Part shown: in pieces, positions 36,231 to 44,426 of the stretch | Numbering within the stretch: position 1 is the first letter of the stretch | How the letters are laid out: each line of letters begins with the position of its first letter | Assembly: GCA_041530395.1 (NCBI GenBank) | Contig: CP136945.1 | Location: forward strand, 2,356,001 to 2,420,000 | DNA from: Thermosynechococcaceae cyanobacterium Okahandja | GTDB taxonomy: Bacteria > Cyanobacteriota > Cyanobacteriia > Thermosynechococcales > Thermosynechococcaceae | Direction of reading: 5' to 3' | Length of the DNA: 64,000 bases | Program-made: the position numbers and the translations under genes | The notes under the pieces: generated by a model | What the model was told of the DNA's origin: nothing | Databases searched by the model: none | The model's input: the letters and a program-made list of their open reading frames with translations, nothing else

Positions 36231-36737
36231 ATGGCAATCCGAATTAAATTTTTACCGTACCTCGTCGCAGTCGTGATCGGGGTCATCGGTGCAATCGTGC
36301 TGTCCCAACTGCACTTTACCCTCTGGTGGGAGCCGGATATCTTCACGCAACCCCCACCCATTGTTGAAACGGAACCGGAGATTGTCTCCCCTGCGCCCTT
36401 ACCGCCACCGCAACCCCCGGCCATGCCCCAGCCCGACGGATTGCGCATCAGCAATCAGACGGCATTTCCGGTGCGCGTGGTACTACTAGCGGCAGAGGAT
36501 CGCTTCCGTCCCGATAGTGAAACCATCCACTGGGATTTTGCCCCCATGGAGGGCAGTGTCAAGGGGTTGTTGCTCTCGTTGCCGGACGGTACCCTAAAAC
36601 TCCGCGAAGGGGATATTGTTCTAGCCTTTACCCTTGACGGCTCGAAACGTTACTGGGGGCCTTACGTGATTGGGGAAAACGAGCAACTCCAGCGCGATCG
36701 CCAAACCAATGAATGGCAGCTTACCCTCCGCCCTTAG
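36231..36737 (+). CDS. Membrane-anchored protein with Pro-rich linker, unknown function
   Basis: 168 residues: a hydrophobic N-terminal segment (LPYLVAVVIGVIGAIVLSQL, ~8-27), a Pro/Glu-rich linker (~38-68), then a soluble beta-rich domain (GLRISNQTAFPVRVVLLA, HWDFAPMEGSVKGLLLSLPDG, RYWGPYVIGENEQ). The arrangement suggests an uncleaved anchor with a periplasmic or luminal domain. I recognise the type from other cyanobacteria but no function. Its stop overlaps the convergent receiver gene by 4 bp. Confidence 0.65.
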   Translation: MAIRIKFLPYLVAVVIGVIGAIVLSQLHFTLWWEPDIFTQPPPIVETEPEIVSPAPLPPPQPPAMPQPDGLRISNQTAFPVRVVLLAAEDRFRPDSETIHWDFAPMEGSVKGLLLSLPDGTLKLREGDIVLAFTLDGSKRYWGPYVIGENEQLQRDRQTNEWQLTLRP

Positions 36738-37147
36738 GGGCTGTCGGGGGAGAGGCCAGAGCGAATCGTCTCCACCAGTTCATCACTGTGCCAGGGTTTA
36801 TACAGGCAGCGGTGCAAATTGGCCTGCTCTACGGCGCGCTGAATGGCCGCCTCGTCCGCTTGCCCTGTCAGCATCACCTTGACCACTTGGGGAAACCGCT
36901 GATGCACCTGAATTAAAAATTCATCTCCCCGCACCTTGGGCATCAACCAGTCCGAGACAATGACAATAATATCGGCACTGTCCCCCTGCAACTCGTCAAT
37001 AATTTCTAGGGCTTCCTCTGCGCTTTCTGCCGTTTCGTAGAGATAGCGCTCACCAAAGGCAGTTCGTAACTGGGTGCGTAGGCTTTCTAAAATAACGCGC
37101 TCATCATCCACGCAAAGAATCACCGGCTTGGGCATAGGGGTCACCAC
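36734..37147 (-). CDS. Stand-alone response regulator receiver domain
   Basis: Up to 137 residues if GTG 37147 is used, whose first base is shared with the kinase TAG; ATG 37135 is an alternative. Receiver residues are intact: acidic DDE (14-16), phosphoacceptor Asp66 in VSDWLMP, Thr in LTGQ, Lys in YKPW. No output domain is present. The LTGQADEAAIQRAVEQANLHRCLYKPW stretch is typical of receivers paired with cyanobacterial PAS kinases. Translational coupling makes the upstream kinase its likely phosphodonor. Confidence 0.88.
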   Translation of the reverse strand: MVTPMPKPVILCVDDERVILESLRTQLRTAFGERYLYETAESAEEALEIIDELQGDSADIIVIVSDWLMPKVRGDEFLIQVHQRFPQVVKVMLTGQADEAAIQRAVEQANLHRCLYKPWHSDELVETIRSGLSPDSP

Positions 37148-38577
37148 TAAAGGGGTAAATGAACGGAAAATTGGGTGCGCCCGGGTTGGGAGTTCACCGC
37201 AATGTGGCCTTGGTGCTTATCAATAATTTTGCGGACAATATCGAGACCTAAACCATTCCCCTCACCAATGGGTTTTGTGGTAAAAAATGGCTCAAAAATC
37301 CGGGGCAGTACCGCCTCAGGGATGCCGCAACCACTGTCGATAATTTCAACACAAAGCTGTGCCTGCTCCTGACGGACGACAATTTCTAACCGTCCGCGAT
37401 CCTCCATGGCATGGAGAGCATTGTGAATCAGGTTAGTCCACACCTGAGTGAGTTCGTCCGGGTAGCACTGGATTTCTGGGACAGGCTCGTAGCGCCGCAC
37501 CACCTCGACACCATGCTTCAGTTTATTGTGGTAGAGGGTGAGGACGGTTTCAATACCATCAATGACTTGAGCCGGTACTTTTTGGCTATGTTGATCCACC
37601 CGCGCATAGGTTTTGAGGGCAAAGACCACCTTGGCAGCCCGCTCAATGGCCGTCGTAATGGTGTGGGTACTCCGCTCTAGCAGGGCCAGTTGATGGGCAA
37701 GGGTTACGGCCTCTTGGCCTTGAGCCGTCTGGAGAAGGTTCACGGGTACAGCAGCCTCTGAGAGTACCCCCAGATCGACCAGTGTTTCCGCCCACACGTC
37801 GGCATCTGGAATGCCATGGTTCTCAAGGAGGGCCATGAGTTGGCGCTTGTACTGCCGCCGCTCGCGACTAGACAGGGCAAGGGAGTCTGCCCGGGACAAG
37901 GCGCATAGCGCTAGAAATTGGTTAAACGTGGTTTCAGGGAGTTGCCGCACCAAGGTGGGCAGTAGGGGGAGCGATCGCTCGGTGCAGAGGTTAATGGTTT
38001 CAATGGAGGAGCGAATGGCGCCTAAGGGGGTATTAATTTCGTGGGCAACCCCGGCCACTAGCTGCCCCAAGGCGGCCATTTTTTCGGAGTAAATGAGTTC
38101 CTGCTGCGCTTTTTGCAGTTGGCTGAGGGTGTCCTCCAATTCTTGGTTTTTTTGTTGTAAGCGCTGCTCTGCCACTTGCAACCCCACTAGGGCCTGATGC
38201 TGCGCGGTAATGTCCTGCACAAACCCCTCAAAGTAGAGGATCTGCCCCTCCGGGTTGCGCACCACGCGGCAGGTTTCAGAAATCCAGCAGCGGGAGCCAT
38301 CCCGACGATAAACTTCCGACTCAAAGTTCGTGAGGGTATCTTGACGGGCCATCAGGTCAATAAACCGCTGTCGCTGCTGTGGATCAACGTAAAGACAGGC
38401 CCGGGCATTGGGTTGCTCGTCTAGCAATTGCGTGGGGGAATCATAGCCGTAGATGCGGGCGAGGGCGCGGTTGGCACGGATATAATTCCCCTGCAGATCG
38501 GTTTGGAAAATTCCCACAACGGCGTTCTCAAAGATGCTCTGGAAGCCAAATTCATCGGTGGGGGACCCAGAGGTCAT
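37147..38577 (-). CDS. PAS-domain sensor histidine kinase
   Basis: 476 residues from ATG 38577, with GGGAG 8 bp upstream. A PAS/PAC unit occupies ~10-125 (FENAVVGIFQTD, IYGYDSP, FEGFVQDITA), then a coiled coil, the H-box VAHEINTPLG (His179), and a HATPase domain with N-box IHNALHAME, DSGCGIPE and GEGNGLGLDIV. Between the H-box and the ATPase there is an unusually long (~110-residue) helical insert rich in leucine. No transmembrane helix, so a cytoplasmic sensor; the ligand is unknown. Coupled to the receiver gene that follows. Confidence 0.92.
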   Translation of the reverse strand: MTSGSPTDEFGFQSIFENAVVGIFQTDLQGNYIRANRALARIYGYDSPTQLLDEQPNARACLYVDPQQRQRFIDLMARQDTLTNFESEVYRRDGSRCWISETCRVVRNPEGQILYFEGFVQDITAQHQALVGLQVAEQRLQQKNQELEDTLSQLQKAQQELIYSEKMAALGQLVAGVAHEINTPLGAIRSSIETINLCTERSLPLLPTLVRQLPETTFNQFLALCALSRADSLALSSRERRQYKRQLMALLENHGIPDADVWAETLVDLGVLSEAAVPVNLLQTAQGQEAVTLAHQLALLERSTHTITTAIERAAKVVFALKTYARVDQHSQKVPAQVIDGIETVLTLYHNKLKHGVEVVRRYEPVPEIQCYPDELTQVWTNLIHNALHAMEDRGRLEIVVRQEQAQLCVEIIDSGCGIPEAVLPRIFEPFFTTKPIGEGNGLGLDIVRKIIDKHQGHIAVNSQPGRTQFSVHLPL

Positions 38578-38653
38578 AGGGAGGACTCCCGCTTACTAGC
38601 CATTAGCCGCCTCTCCTAACCTACGCCCGTCATGGGAATTTGCGCAACTCTCC

Positions 38654-39268
38654 CTAGTGGGCAGACTTGGCGACGGCTTTAGGGCGGTGGTGAGGGTTCC
38701 CCGAGGTGGGCCGGGGTTGAATGACCCCAAAGCCGCCGTGGTTGCGCTCATAGACCACATTGATTTCGCCAGTCTCTTGATTGCGGAACACGTAGAAATC
38801 GTGATCTACCATTTCAAGGTGCTCAAGGGCTTCTTGGATTGTCATGGGGGGCATGGCAAAGTACTTCATCCGCACCACTTGCTCCGGTAGTTGGGGGGTG
38901 CGATCGCCCACGAGATCCCCCACCACGGGTGCTGCCGTTACGGTACTGTCATCTTTGGTGCGGGCTTTATCTTGGCGTTTTTCTTTGAGTTTGCGCAGTT
39001 TGCGGGCAATTTTATCCGCCACCAGATCAATACTGGCGTAAAGATTTTCACTACTTTCTTCAGCGCGAATCACTGACCCATTGACAAATAGGGTAACTTC
39101 AGCGGTTTGTTTCGGGGCAGTGCTGCGGTTGCGAGCCACGGAAAGGTGGACATCAATTTCGTTAATGACATTTTGAAAATGATTGGCCGCCCGCTCAATT
39201 TTTTGATTCACGTAGCTGCGGATGCCATCGGTAATGTCAATGTTTTTACCATGAATCACTAGCCTCAT
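38654..39268 (-). CDS. Ribosome hibernation promoting factor, long form (LrtA)
   Basis: 204 residues from ATG 39268 ([17 protein letters not shown]), with GGGGAGG 8 bp upstream. The N-terminal ~105 residues are the HPF/YfiA domain that binds the 30S decoding site; a charged linker leads to the C-terminal dimerisation domain ([49 protein letters not shown]), which drives 100S ribosome formation. In cyanobacteria the gene is lrtA, whose transcript accumulates in the dark. Divergent from lipB across about 160 bp. Confidence 0.93.
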   Translation of the reverse strand: MRLVIHGKNIDITDGIRSYVNQKIERAANHFQNVINEIDVHLSVARNRSTAPKQTAEVTLFVNGSVIRAEESSENLYASIDLVADKIARKLRKLKEKRQDKARTKDDSTVTAAPVVGDLVGDRTPQLPEQVVRMKYFAMPPMTIQEALEHLEMVDHDFYVFRNQETGEINVVYERNHGGFGVIQPRPTSGNPHHRPKAVAKSAH

Positions 39269-39430
39269 AGGGTTGCCTCCCCTGAGCAAAAAACGAAAAA
39301 ATCAAAGGCTGATCTACCCTCACCCTAGCATTTTCGTATTGGGGATTACAGGCCATCCCAGCCCTCTTCACCTTTATTCGTGTTCTGTGATAATTCTTAT
39401 CCTCTAGCCCTTGACAAAGCGTAGCGTTCT

Positions 39431-40114
39431 ATGGATAAGCCCATTGCTTGGTACTGCCCCCTTGGCCTCATCCCCTATCCCCAAGCCTGGGCATGGCAGC
39501 GGCAACTGGTGGCGCAACGGCGGCACAATCCCGATTTGCCCGATGTGCTCTTAACGCTGCAACACCCACCCATCTATACCCTTGGGCAAGGAGCCACGAC
39601 GGAGCATGTGCAGTTTGCCCCAGAGAGCAGCGCTATCCCCGTGCTGCGGGTGGAGCGTGGCGGGGAGGTGACCTACCACTGCCCAGGACAGCTTGTGGCC
39701 TACCCGATTTTGAACCTGCGGCGACACCGCTGCGATTTGCACTGGTATCTCCACCAGTTGGAGGAAGTCATCATCCAAACCTTAAGGCTATACAACATTA
39801 CAGGGGTGCGCCTGGCTGGCCTCACGGGTGTTTGGGTGGAGGGGTACAAGGTGGCCGCTATTGGCATCAAAGTTAGCCGCTGGCTCAGCTTCCACGGCCT
39901 TGCCTTAAATGTCACTAACGACTTGCGCGGCTTTGGTCAAATTGTCCCCTGTGGCATTGGCGATCGCCCCGTGGGGAACCTTTTGCAGTTCCGACCCGAC
40001 ATTGACCTTGAGTCGGTGCGTCAGCAGTTGAGTCAGTCCTTTGCGAGGGTCTTTAACCTGCATTTAGAAGCGCGATCCCTTGGAGAGATCCTTGAGACCA
40101 CCCCCATGTTTTAG
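39431..40114 (+). CDS. lipB: Octanoyltransferase LipB
   Basis: 227 residues. The family blocks are clear: [19 protein letters not shown] (75-93), [14 protein letters not shown] with catalytic Lys140, SFHGLALNV and the acyl-thioester Cys174 in VPCGIG. LipB moves the octanoyl group from acyl-carrier protein to lipoyl domains, the first step of protein lipoylation. Start at ATG 39431; a weak ribosome site only. A micro-ORF with a good ribosome site starts 11 bp after its stop. Confidence 0.95.
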   Translation: MDKPIAWYCPLGLIPYPQAWAWQRQLVAQRRHNPDLPDVLLTLQHPPIYTLGQGATTEHVQFAPESSAIPVLRVERGGEVTYHCPGQLVAYPILNLRRHRCDLHWYLHQLEEVIIQTLRLYNITGVRLAGLTGVWVEGYKVAAIGIKVSRWLSFHGLALNVTNDLRGFGQIVPCGIGDRPVGNLLQFRPDIDLESVRQQLSQSFARVFNLHLEARSLGEILETTPMF

Positions 40115-40420
40115 GGAGAGACCCATGATCCCCACCTGTCCTCACTGTCAGGGTTATCCTTGGCTGACAAAATTTAACTTTTATTTCAGAAGTTGGCTGT
40201 TATGAATTGGCAACTTTAGGGGCACAATTTAAGTCTAAGTAGATTAGGATACAGGTCGCAAAATTTACTCCTGCTAGGCTACCTCTAAACCTTAGTCTCA
40301 ACCTTAGTTATAGCGAGTTATAGCGAGTCGTCATCGTCCCTAACGTTGAACCCCTTAAATACCTCAGGTTCTTGGCCTACTACTGCTATCCCTTTGAATA
40401 CCGTTGGAATTTGTGCTGCT
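40115..40420. other. Intergenic region upstream of sigma factor gene
   Basis: About 305 bp. It holds a 26-codon micro-ORF (40125-40205) and a perfect 10-bp direct repeat GTTATAGCGA x2 (40307-40326). No convincing -35/-10 pair for the sigma gene is visible to me, and no structured RNA. Confidence 0.4.
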
Positions 40421-41401
40421 ATGATGAACTCCGCTGCAAAATCGATGACCACCCCCAGTATCAGCACGGACATGGTGCGCACCTACCTCCAAGAAATTGG
40501 GCGGGTGCCGCTCCTGAGCCACGAACAGGAAATTATTCTGGGTAAGCAAGTTCAGCAAATGATGGCTCTGCGGGACACCCACGATGCCTTAGCCGAGTCG
40601 CTGGGGCGCGAACCCACCGTTGAGGAATGGGCGGCGGCCTGCAACCTCAGCCCCAAAGAATTGCACAGCACCCTGAAGCGGGGTCAGCGCGCTAAGCAAA
40701 AGATGATTGAGGCCAACCTACGGCTGGTGGTCTCGGTGGCTAAAAAGTACCAAAAGCGGAATCTGGAACTGCTGGATTTGGTGCAGGAGGGAACCCTTGG
40801 CCTAGAGCGGGGGGTGGAAAAGTTTGACCCCACCCGGGGCTACAAGTTTTCCACCTATGCCTACTGGTGGATTCGCCAAGCCATTACCCGGGCCATTGCC
40901 CAGCAGGCGCGCACGATCCGCTTGCCCATCCATATTACCGAGAAACTCAACAAAATTAAGCGGACGCAGCGGGAACTCTCGCAGCAACTGGGGCGCAGCG
41001 CTACCCCCGCGGAAGTGGCCGCTGCCCTCGAACTGGAGCCGGAGCAAATTCGCGAATACCTCACCCTGGCGCGGCAGCCGGTCTCCCTTGACCTGCGGGT
41101 GGGGGACAACCAAGATACGGAGTTGGGTGAGTTGCTCGAAGACAATAGTATTTCACCGGAGCAATTTACCACCGTCGAGTCGCTGCGGGATGATGTGCAT
41201 CTGTGGTTGGCGGAACTGACCCCGCAGCAGCGGCAAGTGCTCACTCTCCGCTATGGTCTCAGCGATGGCCAAGAACTCTCCTTGGCCAAGGTGGGGGAAC
41301 AGCTTAACCTGAGTCGGGAGCGGGTGCGGCAACTGGAACGGCAAGCCTTAGACCATCTGCGGCGCCGCCGCCAGCAGATGTATGAATACCTCGCAAGCTA
41401 G
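40421..41401 (+). CDS. Group 2 sigma-70 factor
   Basis: About 326 residues from ATG 40421; the frame is open back to a TTG at 40346. Region 1.2 (MVRTYLQEIGRVPLLSHEQE), region 2 (IEANLRLVVSVAKKY, LDLVQEGTLGLERGVEKFDPTRGYKFSTYAYWWIRQAITRAI), region 3 and region 4 (TPQQRQVLTLRYGLSDG, LSRERVRQLERQAL) are all present with no region 1.1 acidic extension, which is typical of cyanobacterial non-essential group 2 factors. Which of SigB-SigE it is cannot be fixed here. These factors respond to light, nitrogen, heat or stationary phase. Confidence 0.9.
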   Translation: MMNSAAKSMTTPSISTDMVRTYLQEIGRVPLLSHEQEIILGKQVQQMMALRDTHDALAESLGREPTVEEWAAACNLSPKELHSTLKRGQRAKQKMIEANLRLVVSVAKKYQKRNLELLDLVQEGTLGLERGVEKFDPTRGYKFSTYAYWWIRQAITRAIAQQARTIRLPIHITEKLNKIKRTQRELSQQLGRSATPAEVAAALELEPEQIREYLTLARQPVSLDLRVGDNQDTELGELLEDNSISPEQFTTVESLRDDVHLWLAELTPQQRQVLTLRYGLSDGQELSLAKVGEQLNLSRERVRQLERQALDHLRRRRQQMYEYLAS

Positions 41402-41410
41402 GGCGGGGGC

Positions 41411-41929
41411 ATGCTGATGGGGGCACAGGAGTGGGTCAGGGCACTGCAACTACAGCCCCATCCGGAGGGGGGCTACTTTGCTGAGGTGTACCGCGCCTCG
41501 GGGAGCATTCCCGCCTCGGTGTTGCCCCCTGAGTTTGCCGGGGGCGATCGCGCCTACAGTACCAGCATTTATTTTCTGCTGCGGTCGGGGGAGCGATCGC
41601 TACTACACCAAATTGCCAGTGATGAGGTGTGGCATTTTTATACCGGCAGTCGTCTCACCCTTCACGTCATTTATCCCGACGGTGCCTACCAGCGCCTCCC
41701 CTTGGGGATCAACGTTGACGCGGGCGATCGCCTGCAACAGGTGGTACCCGCCATGACTTGGTTTGGTGCCACCGTCAATGATCCCGATAGTTTTAGCCTT
41801 GTGGGTTGCACTGTTGCTCCGGGGTTTGACTTTCGCGATTTCCGCCTCGCCAACCGTTACGATCTGCAACAGCAATTTCCACAGCACGCCGACCTCATTG
41901 CCCAGTTAACCCCCGCTCCTAAACGCTAA
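41411..41929 (+). CDS. DUF985 cupin-fold protein
   Basis: 172 residues. PHPEGGYFAEVYRAS at the N-terminus, TSIYFLL, SDEVWHFYTG and VGCTVAPGFDFRDF are DUF985 hallmarks. The cupin barrel carries His residues (HQIASDEVWHF) that could bind metal, but no activity is established. An alternative ATG lies 6 bp after the first. It follows the sigma factor by 9 bp on the same strand, so may be co-transcribed, and overlaps the 3' end of the convergent channel gene by 11 bp. Confidence 0.88.
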   Translation: MLMGAQEWVRALQLQPHPEGGYFAEVYRASGSIPASVLPPEFAGGDRAYSTSIYFLLRSGERSLLHQIASDEVWHFYTGSRLTLHVIYPDGAYQRLPLGINVDAGDRLQQVVPAMTWFGATVNDPDSFSLVGCTVAPGFDFRDFRLANRYDLQQQFPQHADLIAQLTPAPKR

Positions 41930-43715
41930 ACAACGTGCGCAGGCGGTGGCGGATCCAGTGTAATGGGGGCAGAGAGGAGCGGTCTTTGCCATTGATGCCC
42001 ACCAGCCCTAGCTCTTGCAGGACCTGCTGGCGAGCCGCTAATTCATGGGCAATCTCTTCCGCGAGTTGGGGCTGTGCCTGTAGGAGTCGCTGCACGGCGG
42101 TGCGATGCACCACAAAGAGAATCGTATCTTCAAGGGCACGTACAGTTGCCGAGCGCCGCATCCCTGTCAATACGGCAATTTCGCCAAAGAACTCCCCTTG
42201 GTAGAGGGTCGCCAGAATTTGATCCAAGTGCTCAGAGCGCACTTCTACTGCCCCTTCCAAGACAATGTAAAAGGCATCGCCGGGATCCCCTTCCTTGCAG
42301 ATAATTTCACCAACGCCATAAAATTGGCGGGTTCCTAACTCGATCAGCATTTGCAAGTCAGCATTAGAGCAGCGGGAAAAGCAACTGATGTTGCGCAAGA
42401 GATCCGCCAAGGTCGGCAGGGGCGTGCTGGACTTGGGCTTGGCCACACTGACCTCTGTGACTTCTGTAACCTCGGAAACTTTTGGGGTAGAGCGGCGATA
42501 ATAGCGGGCAATAGAGCGCAACTCGCCAACGTCCCGCAGGCGCAGATCCAGCTGAGGAAAGGGAATTTCAATATCCCGCTGACGTAACTCCTGTTCAATT
42601 AAGAAGTTCAGCGCGCTTTTGATCGGTTCTGAGTCTTGGGGGCGGTTAATCCACACCAGTAGCTCGAAGATATAGGCGCTTTCGCCAAAGTTGCGAAACC
42701 AAACACTCGGAGGTGGACTTAGGAGGACCCGTGGGTCTTGGCGGGCGGCACTCAGGAGCGCCTCGGTCACCAGCACGGTGTCGCTGCCGTAGGCCACACT
42801 GACGGGAATATGAATGCGGCTATCGGGGCTGCCATAGCTCCAGTTGACAACGTTCTTTTCAATAAAGCGGTTGTTGGGCACGATCACGTACTGGCTATCG
42901 TTGGTGCGGATAATCGTGGCGCGAATGGAAATTTTTTCCACCGTGCCCAGCAGGCCATCCACTTCAATAAAATCCCCAACCTTGATCGGGTGCTCTAGGA
43001 GAATGGCCAAGCCACTGATAAAGTTACTGGCTAAGGTTTGTAAACCAAAACCAAAACCAATCCCCAGTACCCCCGCCAGCACCGTCAAGGAGCTAAGGTC
43101 AATGCCAGCGGTTTGTAAAACAATAATAAAGCCAATAAAACTGAGGCTGTAGCTCACCACCCGCGTGATGGTTTCCTGACTGCCGCGATCCACCCGTAGT
43201 TCTATCAGGATGCGGTTTTTAATCCACTCACTCACCCAGCGGGAGGTAAAAATAACGCTAACCGAGAGAAACAGAATGATAAAGAGGAAGTTGAGCGTGA
43301 TTTCTGTGCGCCCCAACTGCATAAAGGGGGTATTGAAAATCACGTCAATTTGTTTCATTAAGAAGGAAACGGTGCTATCAATGCGGTCGTGCCACGGAGA
43401 TAGGCTTTCCACCGATTGCAAGACCCATGAGAGCACCAGCGCCCACAGCAGAATCCGCAAGGTTAGGCGCAGGAAACTGAGGCCGAGGCTGAGCCATGGC
43501 CGTGCTGTCGCGTCCAGTTGTTGATTGAGTCGTTCCTGTAGCCGCCTCAAGCCCATCTGGATCAGGAGCCAATCCCCAAAGATGGCGATCGCCACAATGA
43601 CCACAATTTGTACGGCTTCAAGGAGTGCAAATCGTAAGCGCTCATTGCGAGACGCTTGAGCCAGCAAAATACTGACGGGTGTCGTTGCCAAAACTAGGCC
43701 AACGTGTTTGATCAT
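41919..43715 (-). CDS. MscS-type mechanosensitive channel with cyclic-nucleotide-binding domain
   Basis: 598 residues. Several N-terminal membrane helices (~1-190) lead to the MscS pore and beta domain (AGVLGIGFGFGLQTLASNFISGLAILLEHPIKVGDFIEVDG, ~215-260), the C-terminal alpha/beta domain, then a linker and a CNMP-binding domain (~440-560: GEIICKEGDPGDAFYIVLEGAVEV, FFGEIAVLTGMRRSATVRA). The CNBD has the phosphate-cassette-like GEIAVLxxxRRSATV. Channels of this class are proposed to be ligand-gated rather than purely tension-gated. Its ATG overlaps the ankyrin stop (ATGA). Confidence 0.93.
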   Translation of the reverse strand: MIKHVGLVLATTPVSILLAQASRNERLRFALLEAVQIVVIVAIAIFGDWLLIQMGLRRLQERLNQQLDATARPWLSLGLSFLRLTLRILLWALVLSWVLQSVESLSPWHDRIDSTVSFLMKQIDVIFNTPFMQLGRTEITLNFLFIILFLSVSVIFTSRWVSEWIKNRILIELRVDRGSQETITRVVSYSLSFIGFIIVLQTAGIDLSSLTVLAGVLGIGFGFGLQTLASNFISGLAILLEHPIKVGDFIEVDGLLGTVEKISIRATIIRTNDSQYVIVPNNRFIEKNVVNWSYGSPDSRIHIPVSVAYGSDTVLVTEALLSAARQDPRVLLSPPPSVWFRNFGESAYIFELLVWINRPQDSEPIKSALNFLIEQELRQRDIEIPFPQLDLRLRDVGELRSIARYYRRSTPKVSEVTEVTEVSVAKPKSSTPLPTLADLLRNISCFSRCSNADLQMLIELGTRQFYGVGEIICKEGDPGDAFYIVLEGAVEVRSEHLDQILATLYQGEFFGEIAVLTGMRRSATVRALEDTILFVVHRTAVQRLLQAQPQLAEEIAHELAARQQVLQELGLVGINGKDRSSLPPLHWIRHRLRTLFSV

Positions 43716-44197
43716 GATCGGAGTTGCTGTGCCCGCGCTGCTTTAATGACGTCAATCACCTCGGTATGTTTCCCCTCTAGCGCCCACACTAAGGCCGTCC
43801 ACGAGTTCTGATCCTTGGCATTGAGATCTGCCCCAGCCGCAATGAGTTGTTGCGCCGTCTTGGCCTGTCCTTTTGCTGCCGCGGCCATGAGGGGGGTCAA
43901 GCCAAAGTCGGTTTTGGCATTCACCTGTGCCCCGGCCCTAAGCAGGTGTTCAACAATTGCCGTAAAGCCTCCGCCGGCGGCGGCCATGAGGGGTGTCCAC
44001 CCTTCATTATCCCGCTGATTGGCATTGGCACCGGCGGCTAAGAGGACATCCACAATCTCGGTATGCCCTAGCTCTGCCGCCATGGCAAGGGGGAAAACCC
44101 CCGCTTCATTGGCAGCGTTGAGATCAGCCCCACTGGCGATCGCCGCTGCAACCGCCTTGGGATCACCCGTTTCAATGGCTGTGAACAACTCACCCAT
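43712..44197 (-). CDS. Ankyrin-repeat protein
   Basis: 161 residues composed of four to five ankyrin repeats (GADLNAANEAGVFPLAMAAELGHTEIVDVLL, GANANQRDNEGWTPLMAAAGGG, GAQVNAKTDFGLTPLMAAAAKG, GADLNAKDQNSWTALVWALEGKH). Cytoplasmic, no other domain. It ends in a 4-bp overlap with the MscS-CNBD channel gene, so the two are probably co-translated and may interact; that is inference from context. Confidence 0.9.
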   Translation of the reverse strand: MGELFTAIETGDPKAVAAAIASGADLNAANEAGVFPLAMAAELGHTEIVDVLLAAGANANQRDNEGWTPLMAAAGGGFTAIVEHLLRAGAQVNAKTDFGLTPLMAAAAKGQAKTAQQLIAAGADLNAKDQNSWTALVWALEGKHTEVIDVIKAARAQQLRS

Positions 44198-44305
44198 ACG
44201 TTATGCAACTAGCACCTCGCTGTTCAAACATATCTTAATTTCGATATGAGAGTGCTTGCTGCCTCAACCGGATTGAACCGGTGGGAAAATAATTCTAGAT
44301 GAGTC

Positions 44306-44335
44306 TTGTCACGGCCTAGCCGTGGTTGCTATGAT
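44306..44335 (+). promoter_or_regulatory. tRNA-Phe promoter with palindromic spacer
   Basis: TTGTCA (44306-44311) and TATGAT (44330-44335) are each one mismatch from consensus, spaced 18 bp, and end 16 bp before the tRNA. The spacer contains CACGGC-CTA-GCCGTG (44310-44324), a perfect inverted repeat overlapping the end of the -35 box. Confidence 0.7.
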
Positions 44336-44351
44336 CATAAAGCACTTTTGC

Positions 44352-44424
<73 letters not shown>

Positions 44425-44426
44425 TT

